Shown here in pieces: positions 1 to 13,046 of a stretch of 64,000 nt of DNA (within the stretch, counting starts at the first letter, position 1; every line of letters starts with the position of its first letter). Position numbers and translations under genes: made by a program. The stretch is from Piromyces finnis. Lineage: Eukaryota > Neocallimastigomycota > Neocallimastigomycetes > Neocallimastigales > Neocallimastigaceae. The DNA lies in NCBI GenBank assembly GCA_002104945.1, contig MCFH01000081.1, positions 124,001 to 188,000 on the forward strand, read 5' to 3'. The notes beneath the pieces are model-generated. The model was given only the letters and a program-made list of their open reading frames with translations. It was not told the DNA's origin and searched no databases.

Positions 1-2684
1 AAACAATTTCTGAAAAGAAAAAGATAGTAAAACAAATAATAATACTGTCACCACCAAAAGAAAAATGTATTAATAAAAGTAAAGAATATAAAACTAGAAG
101 ATTAAATCAACTTGCAAACGAAAACACCGTAGGTAAAATTAAAGAAATATTTTCAACACTTCCATTATTTAAAGGATTTAATTGTTCTTATAATATTATA
201 AATGATGAAGAAATAGAAGAATTAGCAAGTGATGAGGATGAAGACACAAAATTAGAGGAAGAAGCGAAAGAATCAATAAATGACAATGAATCAATAAGTG
301 ATAATGATTTTGATGATGATTTTGAGGAAGACACTAATATTCAATATGAGTTACAAAGACCAACTATATCGATACCAAATGAAAAAATAGATAACATGAT
401 GGAAGATAGTTTATATTCATATATTTCAAGATTTACAAACTCTAAATTGAAGGATTATATGAATGTTATTAAGTTAATGAAAGACCCATTAGCTAATTTT
501 TCATTCCAAAAATTTAAAAAGAAAAAATATTATACTACATTTACCGAAACATTATTATCTATAAAAAAGAAGGATTATTTATCTTGTGGTATATATTCAG
601 ATGAATATAGATCTGGTGTAAAAAGAAGAAAATTATGCTCAGCATCACATGATTTAGAGTCTATAGAAAAATTGAAAAAGACTTTTAAATTTCCAAAGGT
701 TATTTATTATGGTGAATTATTATTAAATGAACAGCAAGATTTTAAACTACCGATAGATATTTATTTAATGGTTAAAGATCCTCAATTTAAAAAGGTAAGA
801 ATTTAAGCATTTAAAATTAAATACGTTTTAATATTATTATAGTAATATATTTAATAATATTATAAATAAATTTTTATTTCAAATATATTAATTAGATGCT
901 TGATACCATACCAAGAGTTGGTATACCTAATTTTAAGGAAATAAGTCAAAGTAATTATAAATACTTTTTTTTTTCATATATATTAATAAAAAAAAAAAAA
1001 AAAGGAAAATATTGATATATAAATTACAAACCTTATCATTTATTAACATGAATATTAAATATATCCTTTTAATGTTTATAGATATATATCTTGTTAAGAA
1101 ACCACTTATAAACGAAGCAAGGGATTGTAGTTGTAAAAAAGGTGATAATTGTGGAGAAACATGTTTAAATCGTCTAAGTTTAATCGAATGTGATCCTAAA
1201 CGTTGTCCGTGCGGTGATAGATGTACAAATCAACGTTTTAATCGGTATAATAAAAATAGTAAAAAACTTAAAGTTTTTTGGGTATGTTAAAATGTTATAA
1301 CTAAACTATAATAATAAAAAATATAATTATTTTTCCATACAATTATAATTACATCTATTTATAAATAATACTTTCAAGGATCAAAGAATTAATTCTTATT
1401 TATATAATAATTTTAATGGTATCATACTATAGACGGGAAACAAAGGATATGGATTAAAAACAGAAAATCCAATTAAAAAGGATGAATTGGTTATTGAATA
1501 TACTGGTGAAGTTATGTCTAATAAATCGTGCATTGATCGTTTAAATACTATTTATAAAAATATGAATTCATTCTATTTTATTGATTTTGGTGATGGTAAA
1601 GTTATTGATGCATGTGAAAAAGGAAGTATAGCACGTTTTGCAAATCATAGTTGTGAACCAAATTGTCATATAGAAAGATGGTTAGTAGAAAGTAAAAAAA
1701 ATAAAAAAAAAAAAAAATAATGAAACTATTTTTTATATCCCACATTTTTTTTTTCTATATTAATATTTATTATATATATATATATATATATATATTTAAT
1801 GTTTTTGAAATTTCTTTTATAACATATAAAAGGACGGTTAATGATGAAGTAAGAGTTGGATTATTTGCATTAAGAGATATTAAAGCTGGTGAAGAATTAT
1901 TATATGACTATAATTTCCATAGTTTTGGTGAACAACAAAAATGTAATTGTGGAAGTAAAAATTGTCGTGGTATTATTGGTGTGAATAGACAACATCCAAC
2001 AATAAATATCAATTCTTCAGCGTGTAAGAAAAAAGGTTATAAGGTATGTATATTTAGTAGTTTTTTATTTATATACTATGATTCTTCAATAACGTTTTAA
2101 CATTTTATATATTTATTTATATATTTAAAAAGAACCATAAAAATCAAAGTAAATATTATTCAATTAAGAAAAATTGGGAATTTTTATTACAGGAAATGAA
2201 AGATATTATTAGAGGAAACTTAGATTATAAGAAAAATCATTTATTTTTATTAAGAAATTTAAAATATGCCAATAGACAGGTATTTTTCTTTTCTTTTCTT
2301 TTTTTTTTTTATTAAATTATAAAATTAGATTTGTTTTTGTAATTATTTCTAATAAATCTTTTTTTTTTTTTTTTTTTTTTTTATTATTAATTAAAATAAT
2401 ATTTCTGATAATTTATATAATTAATACTATTTAAAAAAAAAAAAATTTTTTTTTTATAGTTAACAATACAAGCTAATGCCATTTTCAAACAAGATGAATT
2501 AAGAGGATATATGAATTATACAAAATCTTTTAATAATCAATATCAAATATTAATAAAAGAACTTTATAAATTACACTCCCAAACGAAAGACGAAAATATA
2601 GTAATAACAAAAAGAACCATAATGAATGAACAAACTCTAATCAAGTTTCTTAAAAAAAGTAAAAATGATAAAGCAAAGAATTGA
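1..2684 (+). CDS. ASH1/SET2-type histone lysine methyltransferase, 5' end outside window
   Basis: Open from base 3, so the gene begins before the window. Exons, in order: an acidic region (3-~795), a short exon near 896-950, an AWS zinc domain (1082-1279, [13 protein letters not shown] then [12 protein letters not shown]), the first half of SET (about 1433-1683: [25 protein letters not shown]), the second half plus post-SET (about 1834-2042: [25 protein letters not shown]), then two C-terminal exons ending at TGA 2682-2684. AWS-SET-post-SET is the ASH1/SET2/NSD order, and these families methylate H3K36. The YDYNFHSF and CRGIIG wording is closest to ASH1L as I know it. The SAM- and lysine-site motif NHSCxPN is intact. 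No bromo, PHD or BAH module follows, unlike animal ASH1L. Nuclear chromatin role inferred from the family. Confidence 0.85.
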
Positions 2685-3740
2685 ATTCTTTTAATTTTAA
2701 TTGTGTAAATGTTTTTAATAATTATATTTTATTTATATATAGAAAATACATATCACAATAGAATAACTATTTGAACAATTATTAAAAAAAAAAAAAAAAA
2801 AAAACATTTTATTATAATTATTTTTTTAATATGTATTTTTGATGTAATTTTAAAATTTTCATTTATTTATCAATATCATCATCATACCACTTTTTTTTTT
2901 TTTTCATTTACATATCATAAAATATTAATATATATTCTTTATTATTTAAATACAATAGTAATACAATTATACATTTAATTTTTAAAACTTTGAAATAATA
3001 AAAATTATTTATAATAAAATATAGAAGAATTAAAAATAGAATATTTGATTTATTTGTGATTGTCTTTAGTAAACTTTAAAAATTTATACGATAGATAGGA
3101 AAAAAAAAAAAAAAAAAAAAAATTACATATTATGTATTTTTAAATATAATAGTAAAAAAATAAAATAAAATATATATGTACCTCTTTAAAATTTATATAT
3201 TTTTTTTTTCTTTTCTTCTTCTTTTTACTCTTAAAATAAAATAATAATAAAAATAGAATAAAATATAATAAAAAAAAAAAAGTCATTACATCTCAAATGA
3301 TTTTAATTTTTTAGATAGTGCTAAATTTATTATTCTATTTTTTTTTTTTTTCGTTTTTTTTTTTTTTGGTTTTTTTTTTTGAATAGTTATTTTGTTCAAT
3401 ATAATCATAATATATATAACAAAATTTCAGTTTAAACTGCTTATTATTATTTTTTTATAATGATTATGAATATACGATGATTAAAATATATAAATATATA
3501 TATTTTTTATTAATTATCATTATATATATAATGATATATAAAAAACTATATATATATGTATTTTTGCCTTCTTTTTTTCATTTTATTATTATTATTATTA
3601 TTTTATTTTTTATATTTCTAATCCTTGAGTTATTTGATTATCTATTAATAGTATTGATGATTATTATCTTTATTTTTTTTTGGATTATTCTTTATAAAAT
3701 AATAAAAACATTTTTTTTTTTTTTTTTATAATTATCCAAC
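2685..3740. other. Intergenic spacer, no gene seen
   Basis: Poly-A and poly-T tracts and AT-rich sequence between two convergent genes (SET gene + strand, tetraspanin - strand). A frame open over 3477-3731 codes only Phe/Ile/Leu/Tyr and is composition noise. Confidence 0.7.
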
Positions 3741-5310
3741 TTAAAAGTATTCGTACGACTTTTTCCTCAATTCTAAAGTTCTACAATAGATTAATGAAAA
3801 TATGAATGCTATTGGTGATGATATAGATAATAACCAACAAAATATACAAAGTCTAGATAAAGATTTTTCAACTCTTGTTGTTATTTCTGTACTACAACCA
3901 CCTGGTATGTTATTTACAACATCTTTTCTCCTTTTTAAATTATTCTCTTTTGGATAATTTGAACCTCTATCAATATTATTTTCATTATCTATATCAATAT
4001 CAATCCCTATATCTTTCATCGCACTTTTATTATTTTCATCATTAATAGATGGCTTTTTACTTTTAATATCCACCTGCTTTATTTTACTCAAATCTTCCTT
4101 TGTAAAATAATCTTCAGGAAAAGATTTACTAAATGTTTTATTAAATTTTTTCTTCTGATCTACAACTGGAATTGGTCCTATGGTTTCAATTTTAACTTTT
4201 TTATGTACAAGTGCTTCAGGACAAATATCGTTTGGTACAGCATTGTCGGTATAGTCTAAAAAACCACAACAATTAAACTATTATAAATTAAATAACATAT
4301 AATTTATATACAAAAATCATAATTTTATTATTAAAATTCAATTTTATAGTTATTTTATTATTAATTTTTTCAATGCCATTTTTTTTTTTTCTTACCTCGT
4401 TCTCAAATTTGTTTATTATATCTTCTGTATATACATCCCACCAAACAAATGACATATCTCTTTCAGCATTAACAGATATATTGTGAATTTGTTTTATGGA
4501 ATAATATTGAAAACTTGATGATATAATGTTTGTTACTAAATATAATACAAGCATAGGCTTAAATTTAAATCGAACACCAATTAATCCAAGTGAAGCTGAA
4601 AGTCCCAAGAAAAAGGATGTAAATATTAATGCTCTATTTGTATAATTATTTACATCATGCATATTCATCATAGTGAAGCCATCTATGAAAAATATATACA
4701 ACGTTATTAATAGATATAAAAATGCTGTACCTAATATACTTAACAAACTTATTAAACAATTTTTTCTTGTTTCTTTTTCATAGGTATTATATCTCTTAGT
4801 TGATCTCAATATTGCTTTTATAAATATTTTACTAAAACTACTCCATAAATTTACAAAAGGTATTTCATCTTGATTCATTAAATAATAGTCATTATCTGAT
4901 AAATTATCATTTAATTCATCGTCAATAGTTTCTTCATCACTTTCTTGGTAAGTAGTTGGTACTCTAGAGTAATTATTATATGTTTCATCATCATCATCAT
5001 TTATTAATAATTCATTTAAATCATCGTAATCACTTGTAGTATTGGCACGTCTTGTTCTTCTTTTCTTTTTTTTTGTTCTTATTTTAGGTAGTTTGAAAGG
5101 TGATTTTAATATTCCTTCATATTTAAAATTAAAATCATCTCTATCATCTTGTTTATCAAGTAAATTGTAATTCAATTCAGAATTTGAATTTCCAGTGGGT
5201 TCAATACTTATATAATCATCATCTTGCATAAAGTAATCATCATCATCAATTACATCTAATTCTATACCAGTTGTATTGGAATTTTTTGGTTTTGAATTTA
5301 TTTTATCCAT
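3741..5310 (-). CDS. Tetraspanin with a long acidic N-terminal extension
   Basis: Two exons, 5310-4396 and 4277-3741, with intron 4278-4395 (GTAAG...TAG). With that acceptor the phases agree and give about 483 aa. Residues 1 to about 170 are acidic and Asp/Asn/Ser-rich, with a basic KKKKRRTRR patch. Three membrane segments follow (starting LISLLSILGTAFLYL, ALIFTSFFLGLSASLG and MLVLYLVTNIISS). A large loop then holds the tetraspanin signature FNCCGFLDYTDNAV, which spans the splice junction, plus further cysteines in DICPE and PGGCST. A fourth segment (LCIFCWLLSISSPIAFIF) ends the protein. CCG plus two more loop cysteines and the 4-TM layout identify the family, membrane organisers; fungal members include Pls1 and Tsp types. 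The long cytosolic N-terminus is unusual. Confidence 0.82.
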
Positions 5311-5557
5311 TAATTTGTATATTTATTTAATTTAATAGTATGAAAAGAGTAAATAATACAATAGTAAAGAGGAGATAAAAAACTTTGTTCTGGATATATT
5401 ATTTATAGTCATACAAGTAGAAATAATACTTATATATCTATTTTAAAATGGTTATAAATAAATAAAAATATTCTGAAGTTTTATTAAATTATTATAATTA
5501 CAATTTCTATATAATAAAAAAGGATTATTTTATTAATATTTATTTTTGAATTTTACT

Positions 5558-5588
<31 letters not shown>

Positions 5589-6085
5589 TATAATCTCTGA
5601 TATTTATTACTTAAATTATATTCTATTTTCTTTAATATTAATTAATACTACTTTCCAATTCTATAAATTAAATTTTTATTTAATTATATTAGCTATTGTT
5701 TATTATAATTTTATTTTTGTAATAAAAAAATAAAAAAAAAAAAAATATTAAATTAGTTATTATTTCTTATTATAATTAGTTTATGTATTTTATAATATTG
5801 CTTGTTTTCTTTTATTTTAATCTTATTATCAATTTTTTCTTTCTTTTTTTTTTTTTTTTTTCACTTTTTTTTTTTTTTTTTTATTATTCTTTTTTTTTTT
5901 ATGTATATATATTTTTATTATTATTTATTTCTATAAACAAATTATTACATCTTAAAAGCTATTATATTATTTTTTATTGTTATTTTTTTTTTATTTGATT
6001 ATCTATTAATCCTTTAATTATTACTTCTACCTATTTATTGTAATAATTAAAATTAAATCAATTTGTTACTCTATTTATTTACTAA
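5311..6085. other. Intergenic spacer, no gene seen
   Basis: AT-rich sequence with long T runs upstream of the tetraspanin start. A Phe/Tyr/Leu-only open frame at 5783-5998 is poly-T noise. Any tetraspanin promoter must lie here, but no element can be named. Confidence 0.6.
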
Positions 6086-6487
6086 ATGGAAAAAGAAAAA
6101 ATTGAAATACTTCTTTTATATCAATCCGATGGTAATATAATATAAATCTATATTGAATTAATTTATTTTAATATATATCGATATATAAAATTATTTTCCT
6201 AATATTAATATTTTTAATATTTAATAAAAATAAATTAAACTTTTTTTTTGCTTGCTTAGTTAAGGTACTAATAAAACCATAATTGCTTTTGTAGATACAT
6301 TAAATATTACATAATGTAATAATGTAATAATGTTATAATTTAGTTAAAAATTAATTACAATAATTTATATAATAATTGAAAATTTATTTGTAGAATAATG
6401 GCTTTAAATATACTTGTAAGTAATTGTAAATGTCAAAGAAATATAAAATCATATTTAAATTCATCTATACCTCTCAAGCCACTATAA
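6086..6487 (+). CDS. Possible very small multi-exon gene, unrecognised
   Basis: ATG at 6086 opens MEKEKIEILLLYQSD, followed by a good donor (GTAATA at 6132). A plausible acceptor at 6264 restores phase and gives GTNKTIIAFVDTLNIT then a stop at 6312-6314. A separate ORF at 6398-6487 begins MALNILVSNCKCQRN. These stretches look more like protein than the surrounding noise, but the two parts cannot be joined in frame with splice sites I can see. Either one short peptide ends at 6314, or there is a decayed gene. Weak call. Confidence 0.25.
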
Positions 6488-6892
6488 TATTTATTATTAT
6501 TTTATTATTTTATGTATTTTTAACATTCATTGGGTAAATCACAATACAAATTATATGATATATTCGTGATTTCTAAAATTTTTTAATCTATAATAATTTA
6601 TGATAATAACTCAAGAAAAAATTATTAATTAAATCGATATATATATAATAATTAAATGAATTATATTTTTTTCTTTTTATTTGTTTATAAACTATTTTTA
6701 TAACAATTTGTTAGGTAAAATAAAGATATAAAAGTATACTTTTAATACTAATTAATAATTAGATATAATTATTTGTATCAATAAATTAATCTAAAATGTA
6801 ATACGTTTTCTAATATTAAAAATTTATAAATAAAAAATGGTTTAAATTCAAAATGTTAATTAAATAATTCAAAAAAGTAAATATAAAGATAA

Positions 6893-7940
6893 ATGGATTC
6901 AAAGGAACAAACAGAAGAAAAGGCTTTTGCCTGCTTAAGGGATGCTGAAAAGAAAAAAAATTACAAGGGTTGGTTTGGAAGGTATAATTTAATAAATATA
7001 TATTTTTTTGTTTTAATAATTATTTTAATTGTGAATAATTTATTATTAATAATAATATAATAATATTGTTCAAATGAACATTTATCATTTTGGTTTCCAT
7101 TTCCTCAATATACATATATATATATATAATTATTTATGAAATGAATTACAAAATAGAAATAAATTAGATGAAGCTGCTGAACAATTTCAAAATGCAGGAA
7201 ATTATTTCAAATGTATTAAAAAATGGAAAGAAGCTGGTGATGCTTACTATCAAGCTGCCGGTTGTTTAATTGTAATTCAAGAAAACGATGAAGCCACTAC
7301 TTCATTTATTAATGCTTCAAAGTGTTACAAAAAATCAAGTCCAATAGAAGCTGTTAATTCATTAAAACAAGCAATACAATTTTTAATAGAAAAAGGTAAA
7401 TTAAATCAAGCTGCTAATCATCAAAAAACAATTGCTGAAATATATGAAACTGATTTAATGGATACAGAAAAGGCCTTAGAAGCCTATGAAAATGCAGCTG
7501 ATTGGTACTCAACTGAAAACTCACCAGTTCTTTCCAGTCAATGTTCACTTAAAGTTGCTCACCTTTGTGGTGAATTAGAACAATATGAGAAAGCATACGG
7601 ATTATTTGAAAAGGTTGCTTCTAATAGTGTTGATAACGATTTAGCAAAATGGTCAGTAAAAGAATATTTACTTAAAGCTGGACTTTGTCATTTAGCTAAT
7701 AAGGCTAATGAAGGAGGTTTCTTGACCTTTTTAGATACATTTGATGAAATTGATGGTACTTTCAGAGATACTCGTGAATATAAATTTTTAGAAAATTTAG
7801 TTACTTTTTCTGAAGAAAAAAGAGTTGATGACTTTGTTAAATGTATTAGTGAATATGATTCGTTAACTAGACTTGATCCATGGAAAACTAAAATTTTATT
7901 AAAAATAAAGAAGGATATGGAAGAAGTTTCAATTCTCTAA
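6893..7940 (+). CDS. sec17: Alpha-SNAP / Sec17, SNARE disassembly adaptor
   Basis: Exon 1 is 6893-6981 and exon 2 is 7157-7940; phases agree and give 290 aa, the usual length of the family. The N-terminus (GWFGR-NKLDEAAEQFQNAG) matches the start of SNAP proteins. The rest is a helical-hairpin array (KKWKEAGDAYYQAA, LEAYENAADWYSTE) and ends in the C-terminal NSF-contact region (LDPWKTKILLKIKKDMEE). Sec17 binds cis-SNARE complexes on membranes and recruits NSF/Sec18 to take them apart after fusion. ATG 6893 is chosen because it is the only start that gives the conserved N-terminus. Confidence 0.93.
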
Positions 7941-8196
7941 GCAAATATACTTTTATTCATAATATCTTCTAATAATATTATAAGATTTTAATAAATAACT
8001 AAAATTATCAGTTTAAAATACTTTTTCTTAAAATAATGATGCATAAGAATATATATAAATTAAAGTAAATGTTTAATATGATATTCATAAGCATTATTAT
8101 TATATAAATCACAATAATATGATAATTGAAATATTGATAGATACTTTATACATAATAACAAATAATAACAATAACAGCAACAATAAATTATTAAAC

Positions 8197-8229
<33 letters not shown>

Positions 8230-8337
8230 ATCTTATAATAAAGAAATAATAACAAAACGTTTTATCGAAATAATTGATATAAAATCTTTTTTATATAAAT
8301 AAATTAAATATAGATACTGTTATAAAAAAGATCAAAC

Positions 8338-8418
<81 letters not shown>

Positions 8419-8790
8419 TCAAGACATTTAAATAAAAACTTTTTATTTTTTAGTTACTTTTTATTAACAGTTGTGATGTATATGAAGTTTAATAGTATTA
8501 ATTAATTATTAATTAAGATTCTCTTATTCCTTGTTATTAGAAAAGTAAATCTAAAAATTAGTAGACTTAAACTATTATTAGTATATATATATATATTTTA
8601 GATACTGTAATAATCACAATTTTGTTTTAGATTTGATGTATACTCGAACAATTTTTTTTATAAAGAAATATTATTATATTTTTTTTATTTATTTATATTC
8701 TTTATGTAGAAAAAATTAATAAAAATTTAATATTTAAAATTTATTAAATTTTAAAAATATTCTTTCCATTATAAAAAAATAATATTAAAT
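7941..8790. repeat. Intergenic spacer with (TAA)n microsatellite at about 8338-8415
   Basis: No gene seen. An almost pure AAT/TAA trinucleotide run of about 78 bp sits between two genes on the + strand. The rest is AT-rich with poly-A. Confidence 0.8.
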
Positions 8791-10606
8791 ATGAGAAAAA
8801 GACAAAGAATATCTCTAGAATTTAATGTACGAAAACCAAAATTGCAAATAAATCATTCAATATCGAAAAATGTTAATAGAATAAAAGGTTCCTATATAAT
8901 AGTAAAATATTATATATATTCCATTAATTTTTTTTTTAATATATTAAATTCTTTTTAAATTATAAAATAAAGATGATATAAATGTCGTTAATAACCCATA
9001 TTTAGCACATACTTTGGAAACTTCTTCTTCTTCTCAATCTAATTCAATATCACCCCCACCACCACCATCTCCACCACCTCTACCACCACCACCACCAATT
9101 ATAACTGATACTAGTAGTTCGTTAAATTATTTATTAAATTATGAAGATAGTTCTTCAGAATCAGAAACAGAAAATAACATTGTAGAAAATGAATCTGAAA
9201 AGGAAAATAATAAAGATAAAGAAAATGAAATTAAAATTCCAGTGAATGAAAGTAATAATATTAAAATCTTCATTTTTACAATATGTAAAAATAAAAAATT
9301 AACATATTTTCTTCTATAATTGAATTTATAAAGACAAAAAGAATTTAGATTTAATGAATTCATTTGAAACATTTTTATCTGAAATTAACGAATTAGAAAG
9401 TAATAGTAATACCAATTCAGAAATTCCAACAAATACAGAGAACACTTCAATAAATAATAATAAAAACGAGCCAACTTTGACAATAGTAAAAAATGGCACA
9501 ATTTTTAAAAATGAAAATAATACCATTAAAAATAATACAGCTGAAAATTCCTATCATGAATCTTCAATAATGATTATTAATAAATTAGCATATTTAGCTT
9601 CAGATAAATCAATTATATATACTACAACTTCTCCACAAGATTATCAATATCATCAGATTGAATTTTCAACAAGATATAAGGATTGGTCTGTTGGTGCACT
9701 TAATTTTGATTATTTTAAAAATTATCATAATGAAATAAATAATTTACTTATTCAAATTGAAGGTAATGAATAATATAATTATTAATTTAAATTTAATAAT
9801 TAAAATTAAAGATTTCATAAATCTTAAAAATGAATTATAATAAAAATAATAATAAATAATGATGAAATAAAAACAAAATTAAAAGGGGGAAAAAAAAATA
9901 ATATAGTGAATAAATAAAATAATTAATAACAATAATAATTAAATAAAAGTATAAAATATAAATTTTTAATATTATGTAGGAATATAAGATGGTAAATATA
10001 TAAAAGATTAATGTATGCTACTATGCAAAAATGTTATAAAGAAATTTTTATATATGTATTTTTTATATATGTAATTAATTATTTCTTTCTTTTTTCTTTT
10101 AAATATATATAAAGATTATTTTTCACCGCCTGGTTGGATAATTAAATGGGATTCTAATAATTTACTGTATTATTATGAAAATAAAAAATCTGTATGTAAT
10201 GAGAATAACATTTTTAAATATTATTTAGAAGTTATTAAATATCTATATATTTTTTTAAAAAAAAGAAAATAATATCTCATGAATATCCCAAAGTAACTGA
10301 AATAGAACAACCAAATCAAATATATAAAAGTGATGATAATGATGAAGGTATAATTAATTCATAGTGTAATCGATTAATTTTATATTTATTATAAACAAAA
10401 TAAAATTAAACCAACAATATTATTAAATTTCTACATAAAGAAAATATGGAACTTGAATCTGATAATGAAACTACATATACAAAAATATCGAAATCCGAGT
10501 CTTTAAAAAATAAAAATAAAGAAGAAAAACCACGCAAACATAAAACCAAAAAAGCTACAACTATTAAAGATAAAAATATGGTAAATTTTAATATTATATA
10601 ATTTTC

Positions 10607-10657
<51 letters not shown>

Positions 10658-10965
10658 CCATTTTTAAAATTTTCAAGTTAAAATTGATGCAGAAATGGAA
10701 AGAAGTTGAAGATTCACTTAATAGCGATGATTCAAATGATGAAGATGAAAAAATAAGTAAATGGGCTGAAGAGCAAAGAAATAAGTAATGTTAAATAAAT
10801 AAGTAGTCTTATATATGCATATATTCTTATTGTTTGACATTAATTATTAAATAATTTTTTTATTAATAAAGGGTTGACTCTAATGAAAATCCGAATTTCG
10901 AACCTATCAGTAGTAATTGGAGAGAAAAAATATTAAAACGTAATGAATTAGAAAATAATTCATAA
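8791..10965 (+). CDS. FNBP4-like WW-domain protein
   Basis: Eight exons (8791-8887, 8973-9251, 9334-9762, 10115-10191, 10266-10347, 10441-10580, 10693-10784, 10872-10965), all GT-AG with agreeing phases, giving 429 aa. Order: a basic start, a proline run (SPPPPPSPPPLPPPPP), an acidic Ser/Glu stretch, a YKDWSVGALNFDYF segment, a WW-like domain (PPGWIIKWDSNNLLYYYENK), a Lys-rich linker, and a C-terminus (KWAEEQRNK, NPNFEPISSNWREKILKR) that resembles the end of metazoan formin-binding protein 4 as I know it. The second WW tryptophan is absent (SHEYP instead of WxxP), so the domain may bind differently. Nuclear or splicing link inferred from the family. An (AAT)n run lies in the intron at about 10609-10656. 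Confidence 0.72.
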
Positions 10966-11288
10966 GGCTATTATTTATTATTTCAAGATGATTTTATTTA
11001 TTTGTATAATAATAGTTAATATAAATAAATTATATAACATTTTTAAATAATTATTTTTAAAAATTTTTATAAAAGGCTGAAATTACAAATTGAAATATTC
11101 TATTAATATAATTAAAAAATAAAATTAAATTGTTGATAGAGATTCTATTGTATATATTTGAATTGAATTAATAGCATACAATGGTTCCTAAATGATAATA
11201 AGTAATGAAAAAAAAAAAAATTTTGAATTCCCTATTTTTCGATTTTCGATAATTTAAATAATGTAATAAATGTAATGATTATTTTATT
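10966..11288. other. Short convergent spacer
   Basis: About 320 bp between the FNBP4-like gene and the convergent C9orf85-like gene. AT-rich, nothing else seen. Confidence 0.7.
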
Positions 11289-12096
11289 TTATTTTGTTTC
11301 TTCTTCTTCTTCTTCGGCGTCTTCTTCATCGTCGAAATCATCAAAATCATCGAAATCATCAAAATCATCAAAATCATCGAATTTTGGATTCTTTGGTTCT
11401 GGTATATTATCTTTATCTAATTCACCTCTTTCAATCTTTCTTAAAACTGTTCTACGTTCTCTTTCCTTTAATCTATTAAGTTTATTTTCAAATTCTTGTT
11501 CTTCTTTTCTTATTTCTTGAGTGGATTTTGTATTGCTTTATAATTTATATACACAGTAGTACAGTATTATATATTCGAATTTTATTATACAAAATAAATT
11601 TTAATTTTTGATTTTAATAATAAAAAAAAAAAATATATATTTTAAAAAAAAAAAAAAGCATACTTAATCTTTTCTTCAGAAGGTTGAAGACATTTAGCAC
11701 AAACATTCTTTTCTTCAGAACATTTTTTACAAATAACATGGTATGCCTCTCTAACAGCTTTTTGTGAACACCATACACTAATTATAATTTATATTTATAT
11801 AAAAAATAATATTCAATTAATATTTTTATTTTTGGAATATTATATTATTTAGTTATTTAGTTCATTGCTATAAATAATATTTATATGCACCATTTCTTTG
11901 GAGCTGATATTGGCTTATATTTTCTGAAACGTTTTCTCCATTCTATCATTTCATGACATTTTGGACATAAGTGTGTGTTTGGTAAAGCAAGAATTTTTCT
12001 TGTAGTTCTTGAACCAGGGTTATGTTTATATGCTACAACATTTTGGTGTTTTTGGCCTCCTTTTTTTTTTCCTGATGTTGAAACTTTTTGAGGCAT
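11289..12096 (-). CDS. C9orf85/DUF2039-family zinc-binding protein
   Basis: Exons 12096-11891, 11777-11664 and 11535-11289, phases agreeing, 188 aa. The start (MPQKVSTSGKKKGGQKHQN), the centre (CPKCHEMIEWRKRFRKYKP) and CVWCSQKAV...CKKCSEEKNVCAKC match human C9orf85 in order, with paired CxxC zinc ligands completed only after splicing. The C-terminus adds a Lys/Glu helix and five Phe-Asp-Asp repeats ending in poly-Glu. The molecular role of the family is not known to me. The FDD/EEE tail makes the antisense strand look open over 11275-11520, but that is a shadow. Confidence 0.85.
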
Positions 12097-12614
12097 TTCG
12101 TTTTTAAAATTATATTAATAATAAAAATCTAATGGATTTAAAGTTTAATAATAATTTTTTTACATACTATTCTAAAATTCTAAACTATAAAAATTTTCAT
12201 TAGTAATAAATCACTACCAATCATTATAAAAAATAATATAATATACATTATAGTTTTATATATATAAATATTTATTATTTTTTAATATAAATATATATTA
12301 TCATTTTAAATATTAAATTAATAATTTTTGGTATTTTCAATATGAATTCTGTAATAATTAATTTTAAATATATAAATTTATAATAATCATAGCAATAATA
12401 AAAAAACAGATAAAAGCAACAAAAAATACTCTTTTTGTTTTTATTCCCGAAATAAAATAAAAATATATAATAGCATAATAGTATATTATATATAAATAAA
12501 TAATATTATTATTAATAAAAAAGGTTATTTTATACAACAAGAATAAACATCTTATACCGTACTTTTATTTTTTAAGAAAAAATACCTTTTATATAATTTT
12601 AAATAATAATAAAT
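12097..12614. other. Divergent spacer
   Basis: Promoter region shared by the minus-strand C9orf85-like gene and the plus-strand RING gene. AT-rich with no named element; the RING start has an A-rich context. Confidence 0.6.
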
Positions 12615-13046
12615 ATGAGCAGTAACAAAGATGAAATTAAAAAGCAAAATAAAAAGGCAATTAAAAATGTCTTAAAAACTGTTGCAGGAATTGGTTTAGC
12701 TACTGTTGCTACCGTTGGTATTTTATCAAGTATTCAAAAAGATAAAATTATTGAAGACCAACAACAAACCATTGAAGAAAGAGATGAAGAAATTAATTAT
12801 TTACAAAAAAGAAGAGAAGCTGAGGAAGAAGATGCCTTCAAAGGCAAGGGAAAAGAACTAGTAAATGAAAATGGTGAAAATGTTTGTTCCGTTTGTCTTT
12901 TGGGAAAAGTTACAAAAGTATTGGTGCCATGTGGTCATTATGCTGTATGCTCTGCATGTATTACAAAATTAAAGGCATATAATGATTCAAGATGTCCAAT
13001 TTGTAGAAGAAAATTTGAAAAAGCTATTATGGTCTATGTTAATTAA
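12615..13046 (+). CDS. Small RING-finger protein with hydrophobic N-terminal segment
   Basis: Single exon, 143 aa. Residues about 21-41 (VLKTVAGIGLATVATVGIL) form a likely membrane segment; about 42-75 is a charged coiled-coil-like stretch (EERDEEINYLQKRREAEEE). A C-terminal C3HC4 RING follows: CSVC, CGHYAVCSACI, CPICRR. The RING sits at the very C-terminus and ends in IMVYVN, the arrangement seen in MUL1- and IAP-type E3 ligases, where terminal residues help the dimer. Likely a membrane-tethered E3 ubiquitin ligase; which membrane cannot be told. Confidence 0.8.
   Translation: MSSNKDEIKKQNKKAIKNVLKTVAGIGLATVATVGILSSIQKDKIIEDQQQTIEERDEEINYLQKRREAEEEDAFKGKGKELVNENGENVCSVCLLGKVTKVLVPCGHYAVCSACITKLKAYNDSRCPICRRKFEKAIMVYVN

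Noticed and set aside
3477-3731. 84-codon open frame
   Set aside because: Only Ile/Phe/Leu/Tyr/Lys from T-rich sequence; no start or splice context.
5783-5998. 71-codon open frame
   Set aside because: Poly-Phe from poly-T; composition noise.
9139-9526. Two minus-strand open frames
   Set aside because: Antisense to FNBP4-like exons whose phases all agree.
11275-11520. Ser/Lys-rich open frame on the plus strand
   Set aside because: Antisense shadow of the FDD/EEE coding tail of the C9orf85-like gene.
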